Below are positions 34,867 through 41,497 of a stretch of 41,497 nt of DNA, piece by piece. Positions within the stretch are counted from its first letter, which is position 1. The number at the start of each line of letters is the position of its first letter. The translations under genes were made by a program, and so were the position numbers. Source of the stretch: Blastocatellia bacterium (lineage in GTDB: Bacteria > Acidobacteriota > Blastocatellia > Chloracidobacteriales > Chloracidobacteriaceae). Under the pieces are notes generated by a model. That model was given only the letters and a program-made list of their open reading frames with translations, was not told the DNA's origin and made no database searches. The stretch is taken from NCBI GenBank assembly GCA_019695185.1, contig JAIBAN010000070.1:1-41497 (forward strand), given 5' to 3'.

Positions 34867-34908
34867 TTTTGTATTTGTAAATTTAATTTTATCAGGAGCA
34901 TAGTTCCC

Positions 34909-35661
34909 ATGAAATACACGATCTGTTTGGTTGGAATGATTTTTTATCTGTTGGCTGGCGGTGTTCAGCCGGTTTTGCCAGGTCAAAATCCGGACCGGGA
35001 CAATTCACGGGGCCTGTTTGAAGAAAAACGAGCGGATGGGTTGCGGTTTGAACTGCTCAAATTTGACGGAATACAGTTTCAACCGGTGGACACTAAACAG
35101 ATTTTCAGTGCCGGAGACCGGGTGAAATTCCGGTTCCGAAGCAATTTCGCCGGATATGTCTATCTGGTCAACATCACGCCGACCGGTAAGGTTCAGGTTC
35201 TGTTTCCCAAAGCCGGGGTTGAAGCGAGAGTGGACCCGGACCAGCCCTATGTTTTTCCTTCGTCAGCTAATGGGTTTGGTTTTGATGAGGAACGCGGCAC
35301 CGAAGTCATCCAGGTTTTTGTGGCCCGCCAGCCAATTCCCCTGTTTGACCGGGCGGTGCGGATAAGTGGCGGGCTGGTGGAACGAAACTCGCAGCCACAG
35401 GGAAGCATGACGGCTGAAAAGACAGTTCCCGCCATCAACACCGAGGTGGCCATCATGCCGGAACTCCAGGCCAATGGTGTGATTTCCCGGAGTGTCAAAC
35501 TGGTTCCGGGCCGACAGGTTGCAACGCAGCGGGCCGAACCCATGACCGTGGTGGCTCAGGCTCCGGTGGCTCCTCCTGCGGTTCAGGTTGCCGAACGTCC
35601 CAAGGCTACGTTCCAGCCCAATGAAGTCGGTGTCTTTGAACTCCGGTTGCGCCATCAATAA
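34909..35661 (+). CDS. Secreted DUF4384-domain protein
   Basis: 250 aa from ATG 34909 with AGGAG at good spacing. An N-terminal Sec signal peptide (about 1-27) is followed by a DUF4384-type beta domain, recognisable from FSAGDRVKFRFRSNFAGYVYLVNITPTGKVQVLFP (residues about 64-98, given in outline). It continues to PYVFPSS and EEVIQVFVAR-like strands. The C-terminal 80 residues are low-complexity and proline/valine-rich. DUF4384 domains often sit next to caspase-like or secretion modules in bacteria, but their role is not fixed. It is the first gene of a sigma-54 operon with FHA and GGDEF proteins. Confidence 0.83.
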   Translation: MKYTICLVGMIFYLLAGGVQPVLPGQNPDRDNSRGLFEEKRADGLRFELLKFDGIQFQPVDTKQIFSAGDRVKFRFRSNFAGYVYLVNITPTGKVQVLFPKAGVEARVDPDQPYVFPSSANGFGFDEERGTEVIQVFVARQPIPLFDRAVRISGGLVERNSQPQGSMTAEKTVPAINTEVAIMPELQANGVISRSVKLVPGRQVATQRAEPMTVVAQAPVAPPAVQVAERPKATFQPNEVGVFELRLRHQ

Positions 35662-35694
35662 TGAGTGGGACCAGGATGGATAGAGGGGTTTGTC

Positions 35695-37200
35695 ATGACG
35701 GTGGGTCAATTCGTGTTTTACGGTTCAAAGCAGGATCAAGTCTATGATGTGTCCGGGCGATTGACCATCGGTCGAACGCCTGACAATTCGTGTCGGATTG
35801 AGGATTCGGTGTTGTCCCGTCGCCATGCGGTGATTGAACGGCGGGGGGATGCCTTCTATGTACGGGATTTGGGAAGCAGTAACGGAACCGAACTCAATGG
35901 ACGCCCGCTGCACCATGAAGCGGAATTATGTGACGGGGACCAGATTACTTTGGGTGGGCGGTTCCGGGCTCAATTTCGCCTTGTTGCCGGTGAACAGCCC
36001 AAGCCTGTCCCAATCATGGCGGGACCGGTTTCGGTTGAACGAGAAAACACTTCCGCCTTTGGTGAGACGTTTCGGGTGGGTACTGAGCCAAAAATGGTCG
36101 CTCCGAGCTGGGGAACCACCCTGATGGCGGTCATCCTGGGAATTTCCCTGACGAGCTTTCTGCTTTTCGGAGTCAAGGCCCTGTTTGACTGGTCTTCCAA
36201 TCGAAATGTGACGGTTGAAATCCTCAATCCTTTGTCAGGTGCCACCATCCGAGGCAAAACCCAGCTTCAGGTGGATGTGAGAGGGGCACGAAACATCAAA
36301 CGGGTCCTCTATGAAATTGATGGTGAGCCGGTTGCGGTTGGGTCTGTTTTTCCTTTCAGTACCTGGTTCGACCCTTCGTCTGAGGAGCTGGCTGCCGTTT
36401 TGCCGCCCCGCGAGACCGTGCTGGTCACAGCCCGGTTGGAGTTTTCCGACCGGACCCAGCCAGTTCGCAGCCGGGGGGTACTGGTCCGGTTGGATATTTC
36501 CCGCAAGCCTCGCCCAGCCGAAACAACTTTCCGCCCCCAATCGGGTGCCACGGCCAGCATTGCCATCAACCTGCAAACGCTGCTGGCTCAGGTTACCGGG
36601 CGGAGTGGTTTCATCATTGCCCCGGAAATCAGCCGCAATCTTGAGGCTGCCCTGACGCAAAACCAGCCAGTCCGCTGTCAGGCTGAGGAAATCCAGCTTT
36701 TAACCAAGGCATTTCGAGACCAGGGAGTTCCTCCCATGCTTGGAATTATGCTGGTAAAAAGCCGCATTTTCCGTTCGGAAGCCGGTCAGATGGCTGCTGT
36801 CGGCAGCGGTCTTTTGGAGGAATGGGGCATTCCTCCGGCAGTGGCTGCTGCTTATCTGGGCCGCAATGAAACCCCTGAAACCCTGCGTGACCCCAAACGC
36901 TGTGCCGAGGTTGCAGCCCTTTATATCCGCGATATAGCGGTGGCGTTTGACCCGGAGGATGTGCTTTCGGTGGTGGCTTCCTATGGAAAACCGGTCCCGG
37001 ATGCCTCTCGTTTGCGCAGCCAATTGGAACGGCTGGACCCTGGCAAAATCCTTCGGGGTGATGTTGGAGGACTGCTCAAAGCCGGACTGTTTCAGGCGGG
37101 AGACTATCAGGCTGTGGAACGCTTCTTTTTAACCGGGCTGTGGCTTGAATACGGGCGGGATTTTGGCGGTGAAGTCCAGCCGCTTTCCGCCCGCCTGTGA
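35695..37200 (+). CDS. FHA-transmembrane protein with a degenerate lytic-transglycosylase-like C-terminus
   Basis: 501 aa from ATG 35695 (GAGGGG six bases upstream). An N-terminal FHA domain (about 5-100) has the phosphothreonine-binding GR (LTIGRTPDN), SRRHA and SSNGTELNG signatures. One transmembrane helix lies near 143-165, and an Ig-like beta domain (about 175-270) follows, predicted periplasmic. The C-terminus (about 350-450) has a spacing like an SLT transglycosylase, with GIMLVKSRIF where active enzymes have a catalytic Glu before Ser, then AVAAAYLGRNETPETLRDPKRCAEVAALYI and VVASYG. The missing Glu suggests a structural or glycan-binding pseudoenzyme. FHA proteins regulate or scaffold T6SS in other bacteria. 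Confidence 0.85.
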   Translation: MTVGQFVFYGSKQDQVYDVSGRLTIGRTPDNSCRIEDSVLSRRHAVIERRGDAFYVRDLGSSNGTELNGRPLHHEAELCDGDQITLGGRFRAQFRLVAGEQPKPVPIMAGPVSVERENTSAFGETFRVGTEPKMVAPSWGTTLMAVILGISLTSFLLFGVKALFDWSSNRNVTVEILNPLSGATIRGKTQLQVDVRGARNIKRVLYEIDGEPVAVGSVFPFSTWFDPSSEELAAVLPPRETVLVTARLEFSDRTQPVRSRGVLVRLDISRKPRPAETTFRPQSGATASIAINLQTLLAQVTGRSGFIIAPEISRNLEAALTQNQPVRCQAEEIQLLTKAFRDQGVPPMLGIMLVKSRIFRSEAGQMAAVGSGLLEEWGIPPAVAAAYLGRNETPETLRDPKRCAEVAALYIRDIAVAFDPEDVLSVVASYGKPVPDASRLRSQLERLDPGKILRGDVGGLLKAGLFQAGDYQAVERFFLTGLWLEYGRDFGGEVQPLSARL

Positions 37201-37228
37201 CACAGCAGGATTGCTTCAGGAAATCGTT

Positions 37229-38404
37229 ATGAAAATTTTCACTCTTTGTGCCATTTTCAATCTGGTTTGGTGTGTGGGGCTGTTGCTGGTGGGGAGTGGG
37301 TTCACCAGGGAGGCTTCCGTCCAGAGCATTCTTCGTGAAATGACCGAGATTGAATCCCGGTTCAAACAATATCCTTGCCCCCAAACGGTTTTGGCAGATG
37401 TTCTGGCAGCGGATAAGGAGCGGCAGGTGAACCCGGAATTGATTCGCCGGCTGGACCAGGGAGAGATCGAAATGCCGGAAATCAAAAAATTGATTCACCT
37501 GGAAGTGATCCGGTTTTTCGAACTCCAGAACCGGAGCCAAGCCCGCATGGAATCCCAACGAAGGGCGTTGTTGATGGGCTGTTTGATTTTGAGTTGTGCC
37601 AATTTATTGGGTTTTGGCGGGGCGCTCTGGCGGATTCGAACCAGAACCCAGGAAAAAAGAAGATTGGAGCAGGCATTGGAAACCAGTCAGTCCGAATTGT
37701 TGAATGTCAAGGATACAGTCAAGCAGCGCACCCGTGACATGCTCACCCTGAAACGGGACCATAAATCTCTTTACGACCAATTTGCCGCCATGCTCCGGGA
37801 AGCTGAACTGGACCCCAAAGGGACCGGGGCGTTCACGGCCAAGGCAGGGATGAACCTGCTTTGCAAGGCGTTGCGGCACAATCTCAACCGCCAGCCGGTT
37901 TGGGTGCTTCTGCTGGATGCAGACCGGTTCAAAAGTGTCAATGACACCTATGGTCACAAAGCCGGTGATGTGGTGCTCTTCAATCTGGTCAGTTGTGTGC
38001 AGTCGGAGTTACGCGCCGAGGATTTTATCTTTCGCTTTGGTGGAGAGGAATTTGTGGTTGTTTTGACCGGTGTGGCTGCGGCTGAGGCTTTTACCATAGC
38101 CGAACGGCTCCGCCGGAAAATGGAAAAGCTGCCCATCTGGATTGGCTCCCAGTCCATTTCCGTGACGTTCTCCGCCGGTTTGGCCGGATGTCACGAGTCG
38201 GAGTTGTTTGAATCAACCCGGCAGCGGTTTAACGAACAAATAACAAAGGAAATTGATGAGCAATCCTTGCAAGGTCTGATGTTCAATCTGGCTGAAGACA
38301 CGCTGGCTCAAGCTGATTCGCTGCTTTATCAAGCCAAACACGGAGGCCGCAACCAAATCTGTCGGCGAACTCTCAGCCAATCCGGCAGGCTTTGGGCCAT
38401 TTGA
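37229..38404 (+). CDS. Membrane GGDEF diguanylate cyclase
   Basis: 391 aa from ATG 37229 with AGGAAA. Two transmembrane helices (about 3-24 and 112-133) enclose a short helical periplasmic sensor. A coiled-coil linker leads to the GGDEF domain (about 190-370), with VLLLDADRFKSVNDTYGH and the active site FRFGGEEFVVVL (GGEEF, an active variant), ending ADSLLYQAKHGGRNQI. It should make c-di-GMP. No inhibitory RxxD site stands out. The domain holds a longer insertion near 315-345. It is 28 bases after the FHA gene and is likely in the same sigma-54 operon. Confidence 0.93.
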   Translation: MKIFTLCAIFNLVWCVGLLLVGSGFTREASVQSILREMTEIESRFKQYPCPQTVLADVLAADKERQVNPELIRRLDQGEIEMPEIKKLIHLEVIRFFELQNRSQARMESQRRALLMGCLILSCANLLGFGGALWRIRTRTQEKRRLEQALETSQSELLNVKDTVKQRTRDMLTLKRDHKSLYDQFAAMLREAELDPKGTGAFTAKAGMNLLCKALRHNLNRQPVWVLLLDADRFKSVNDTYGHKAGDVVLFNLVSCVQSELRAEDFIFRFGGEEFVVVLTGVAAAEAFTIAERLRRKMEKLPIWIGSQSISVTFSAGLAGCHESELFESTRQRFNEQITKEIDEQSLQGLMFNLAEDTLAQADSLLYQAKHGGRNQICRRTLSQSGRLWAI

Positions 38405-38493
38405 GTTTTGTGTTTTTCAATTCAGGGCTTGGGGCGTGAAATTGCCGCCATGTCCTGAATTCCTCAACCCAGAGCACAAAAACGCAAGAGCTA

Positions 38494-38517
38494 AACTCAC
38501 AACTCACAACTCAAAAT
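38494..38517. repeat. Short heptamer run (AACTCAC)
   Basis: AACTCACAACTCACAACTCA at 38494-38513 is a run of the heptamer AACTCAC in the gap between the convergent GGDEF and metallopeptidase genes. It is a single-orientation example of the 7-base repeats seen elsewhere in the window. Confidence 0.7.
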
Positions 38518-38521
38518 TCAT

Positions 38522-39478
38522 TTATGACTTTTTCTCAATTCCCCGGCGGACCGCTGCCAAAGGTGCCCGGTCATTAAAACTGACTTGGCCGTTCCCATCA
38601 ACTACCACACCCAACTGCTTCCACATTGCATTGAGGTCAACTTCAACCGGTTTGGAACTCATTTGCTGGTATAACTTGGTCATGACATGGAGACCAAGGG
38701 TTTTGTCCGCTGCCTCACAAATCTGGATGGGTTCCCAATCGTAGGGGATGGTTCCACCCTTGGCGACAATCGCCCGCATGGCGTCTTCCAGACCATACTT
38801 GTTGCGGGACTGTTTGCGTATTTCAACATCCGCCACAAAGTAAAACAAAGCCCCGCCCCAATAGGTCCGGCCCCAGGTCTTGGTGTTGCTCAATCCCTGG
38901 TCACCGTTTCCGGGTTGACCCTTGGGCAGGTTGGTGACCAGTTCGCGCCAAACGTCCTCCCGACTCTGGATTCCGACCCGCATCCGTTCCCACGGCTCGA
39001 TGTAGGTGGCCATGCCCTCTTCCATCCAATCATGGTTGTCATCCACGGTGGGGAAGCCCAAATGAGTCATCTCATGGGTTAAAACCCAGTCATCGAGGAG
39101 GGTCTCAGGAGTGGCAAACGCTCCCACCATGATATTGATAAACGGAGGTTGGTACTGATAGGTCACCCCGCCGCGAACTGAATTTCCCCGTCCATTCCGG
39201 ATATTCAGGTTGAGCCGTTTGACTGGGAATTCCCCGTAATAACTGTTCACTGCCAAGGCGCAGCGGCGGACCCAATCCAGCACTTCCTCATCAGACAGCA
39301 CATAATCCCCTTCAGCCAGACGAACCCGAACCATGCCGCCTTTGACTGGTACATCATAAGACCGGGCCGCCAAATGAACCGGGTTGCGAGTGTTGGTTTT
39401 GGATGGATGTGACAAAGCTGCTGGAAAAGGGAAAAGGAATAGCAGGAAGAAGCTTGTGAGGACAGACCTAAGCACCAT
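38522..39478 (-). CDS. Secreted gluzincin-type metallopeptidase
   Basis: 318 aa. An N-terminal Sec signal peptide (about 1-23, ending ALSHP) is followed by a beta-rich N-domain and the zinc motif LTHEMTHLGFP (HEMTH, about 134-138), with WMEEGMATYIEPW downstream (second-shell Glu about 152). This HExxH plus E arrangement is typical of gluzincins, such as M1/M61 relatives. YWGGALFYFVADVEIR and later helices complete the domain. The protein is short compared with M1 and lacks the GAMEN motif, so it belongs to a smaller family that I cannot name. Predicted periplasmic or secreted. It is convergent with the GGDEF gene and has no sigma-54 site. Confidence 0.82.
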   Translation of the reverse strand: MVLRSVLTSFFLLFLFPFPAALSHPSKTNTRNPVHLAARSYDVPVKGGMVRVRLAEGDYVLSDEEVLDWVRRCALAVNSYYGEFPVKRLNLNIRNGRGNSVRGGVTYQYQPPFINIMVGAFATPETLLDDWVLTHEMTHLGFPTVDDNHDWMEEGMATYIEPWERMRVGIQSREDVWRELVTNLPKGQPGNGDQGLSNTKTWGRTYWGGALFYFVADVEIRKQSRNKYGLEDAMRAIVAKGGTIPYDWEPIQICEAADKTLGLHVMTKLYQQMSSKPVEVDLNAMWKQLGVVVDGNGQVSFNDRAPLAAVRRGIEKKS

Positions 39479-39752
39479 GGAAATCTCCGCAAACTCATGA
39501 AAAGGTGGCTATTAAGGAACCTACAACGATTCCCTGACATGGTTGCAAAGATACCATTTGCCAAAGCTTCCGCAAACCATAAAATCACAGTTCCGGGGCT
39601 GGATTTCCGCTTGCCCGAACCACCCAAAGACAGTATTGTAGGAGCGGCCTTTATTTTCTTTCCCGAACAGTGATATGGTTATGAATGAATAGCCATTCAG
39701 TTTTATTAATGGTTTTGGCTAGGGTGTTACACCCTGAAAGTGAGTGGGAGTT

Positions 39753-41497
39753 GTGGACAAGCAAGCCTTAAAATTTGGGAAAGCCCGTGATGAACAGACA
39801 AAACAGGCCAATATCGAACACGCCTCGAACGTTTTCTTCCAATTGCTGGGATTGGTGCCGGATGAAAAGCATGAAATTTTGATTGAAATCATGAGCGACG
39901 AGGCCCGGCTCGAACATATCGAGGAAACCCGCCTCAAACTCGCCCAGGTGATTGCCTCGTTGGACCTGCAGGGACAGCGGGAGGAAATCGTCCGGCTGTT
40001 GATGGAGTTGATACCGGTTGAAGATGTGGTTCCGACGATTTATGAAAAGTACCGTCCGATGGTGATTGACGCCGCCAAGGTGATTTTCACGCATCTGAGT
40101 GCTGAACGGCTTCAAAACAAGCTGGTTGACCAGTTGGTATTACCGTTGGAGGCCTCCTTGCAGGAGCGCATTTTGATGTTGATTGCCCGGATGCCCACCC
40201 TTCAAAAGCTGGGCCAAATCATTGCCCGCAATAAAAATCTGGACCCCGAATTCCGTCGCCGGCTGCAACGGCTCGAAAACGGCATCCGTGATGTGACGTT
40301 TGATGCCATTAAAGAAAAAGTTCAGGACGAACTGAAACGGCAATTAACCCTCCATGAGGTCAAGCTGGGGCGAAAACTTTTGGCCGAGGCCAGTGTCTGT
40401 GCCGTGATGCCTTTTACCTTCCGGGACGACGAAGGGGCCAAAAAACGTGGCGTGTTCAAGGTGCTCAAACCCTTCATTGCTGGATACTGGGCCGAGGAAT
40501 TGAAAATCCTGGAAAAACTGGCTGAGTTCTTAGACCGGAATCGGGCAAATTATGGCCTGCCCACGATTGGGTTCAAGGAAATTCTGAAGGAAGTCCGCGA
40601 GTTGCTCAAACGCGAAGTCAAACTGTCAATTGAGCAGGGCCGGTTACAGGAAGCCAATGATTTTTATGCTGGGGACGACAATGTGCGCGTTCCCCAATTA
40701 CTTCACTTGCGGACCAAAACGGTTACCGGAATGGAGTTTTTGGAAGGGGAAAAGGTGACCAGCGCAGCAGTGAAATTTCCTGCCCAACGCAAGCGGATTG
40801 CCGAACTGGTACTTGACAAGCTTATTTTGGCAGTCCTCTTCCATGAAAAAGAGCATGCTTTGTTTCATGCCGACCCCCATGCCGGCAATGTTTTTTATTC
40901 GGTTGAGTCTGACGAATTGGTATTGTTCGACTGGGGGTTGAGCTGCACCCTTTCACGTGAAATCCGCCGCGAACTGGTCCAGTTGATTCTTGGGTTTATT
41001 CTCAATGAACCGGAACGGACTTTCAAAGCCACCTGCAATCTGACCGTCGGAAAAATTTCTCCGCTTCACCTCGCGGCAGTTGAGAAACGGGTTCAGGAGA
41101 TTTTTGCCGACTTGCCCTTGTTTCCTCTGATTCGGTTGGAACCTCTGACCCGGCTCCTGGATGAATTGATTTTGGACGGTGTGCGGTTTCCTTCCGAATT
41201 GCTGATGTTCAGGAAAAGTCTGTTTACTCTCCTCGGAGTCGTTCATGACGTTGACCCGGAATTCAATACCGACCTGTTTGTCACCCGAATGTTTCTCGGT
41301 CAGATTGTCAGCGAAACCCCGCAACGGCTGCGGAAACTACCCTGGTCCCGCAATTATCCCAGCCAGATTTCCACCTGGGAGCTGCGCCATATTGTGGTTC
41401 GGCTTTCGGTGATTGCTGCGAGGTTGGGCCTGATGACCACCCAACTGTTGGCTGAACTCGGAGTTGACTGGGCGACCCAGGGAATTAACTCATTTTT
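39753..41497 (+). CDS. ABC1/UbiB-family kinase-like protein (3' end cut by window)
   Basis: At least 581 aa, open at the window end. GTG 39753 is a likely start, but GTG 39744 is also in frame, and the ribosome site (GGGAG) is oddly close. The N-terminal 200 residues are helical and unlike standard UbiB. The kinase-like core then shows a possible ATP-binding Lys (GVFKVLKP), an ExD-type helix region, FHADPHAGNVFY (about 370) with the HADPH-GN loop, and LVLFDWGLS as the DFG equivalent. This matches the ABC1/ADCK/AarF group, atypical kinases or ATPases that act in ubiquinone or lipid metabolism. The gene is unusual in its long helical N-terminal extension. The C-terminus is not visible. Confidence 0.86.
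   Translation, partial: MDKQALKFGKARDEQTKQANIEHASNVFFQLLGLVPDEKHEILIEIMSDEARLEHIEETRLKLAQVIASLDLQGQREEIVRLLMELIPVEDVVPTIYEKYRPMVIDAAKVIFTHLSAERLQNKLVDQLVLPLEASLQERILMLIARMPTLQKLGQIIARNKNLDPEFRRRLQRLENGIRDVTFDAIKEKVQDELKRQLTLHEVKLGRKLLAEASVCAVMPFTFRDDEGAKKRGVFKVLKPFIAGYWAEELKILEKLAEFLDRNRANYGLPTIGFKEILKEVRELLKREVKLSIEQGRLQEANDFYAGDDNVRVPQLLHLRTKTVTGMEFLEGEKVTSAAVKFPAQRKRIAELVLDKLILAVLFHEKEHALFHADPHAGNVFYSVESDELVLFDWGLSCTLSREIRRELVQLILGFILNEPERTFKATCNLTVGKISPLHLAAVEKRVQEIFADLPLFPLIRLEPLTRLLDELILDGVRFPSELLMFRKSLFTLLGVVHDVDPEFNTDLFVTRMFLGQIVSETPQRLRKLPWSRNYPSQISTWELRHIVVRLSVIAARLGLMTTQLLAELGVDWATQGINSF

Noticed and set aside
39590..39625. Possible sigma-54 site (TGGATT-N5-TTGCC) before the ABC1-family gene
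   Set aside because: Only the GG and GC positions and TTGCC fit; the -24 box has three mismatches and the site is more than 130 bases from the gene.

Overview
The window is about 41.5 kb of moderately GC-rich bacterial DNA that reads as a type VI secretion (T6SS) locus with accessory genes. The host is probably an acidobacterium, most likely of the Blastocatellia type. This is an inference from the mix of a secreted TPR-CHAT protein, DUF4384, BtpA and DUF1684 proteins, a diverged T6SS under sigma-54 control, and intergenic heptamer and nonamer repeat arrays. No rRNA or other phylogenetic marker is present to prove it.

Layout. Positions 1-5047 (+) hold the 3' end of tssA, an unknown 227-aa gene, a secreted protein, and a large secreted TPR-CHAT protease-like protein. 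Positions 5095-9408 (-) hold tssL-tssM, the inner-membrane T6SS complex. Positions 9792-12194 (+) encode a sigma-54 activator with an unusual C-terminus. Positions 12373-17440 hold a sulfide:quinone-oxidoreductase-like flavoprotein, a histidine kinase and the ergothioneine pair egtB-egtD. Positions 17600-20244 (-) hold vgrG and a small partner gene. Positions 20406-25523 (-) hold housekeeping or hypothetical genes: BtpA family, DUF1684, a DUF6886-like protein, an amidase and an EEP phosphodiesterase. Positions 25783-29916 (+) hold clpV and tssK. Positions 30180-34715 (+) form one apparent operon of an HD-GYP protein, a PilM/PilN-like fusion, a PilO-like protein, a DUF2778/Tlde1-like L,D-transpeptidase effector candidate and a WD40 lipoprotein. 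Positions 34909-38404 (+) form a second operon of DUF4384, FHA-membrane and GGDEF proteins. The window closes with a secreted metallopeptidase (-) and the 5' part of an ABC1/UbiB-family kinase-like gene.

The main result is regulatory. Five perfect TGGCAC-N5-TTGC sigma-54 promoters and one near-perfect site lie directly upstream of clpV, the HD-GYP/pilus-like/effector operon, the DUF4384/FHA/GGDEF operon, vgrG, the small gene before vgrG, and (near-perfect) tssL-tssM. A sigma-54 activator is encoded in the middle. The scattered T6SS pieces therefore look like one sigma-54 regulon. It also contains a candidate peptidoglycan-targeting effector, a pilus/T2SS-like inner-membrane platform and both halves of a c-di-GMP circuit. 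An 11-base A/T element, AATTTAATTTT, occurs six times, always between genes and mostly beside these promoters.

Hcp, TssB, TssC, TssE, TssF and TssG are not in the window and probably lie upstream of position 1 or elsewhere. No tRNA, rRNA, CRISPR array or insertion sequence was seen.
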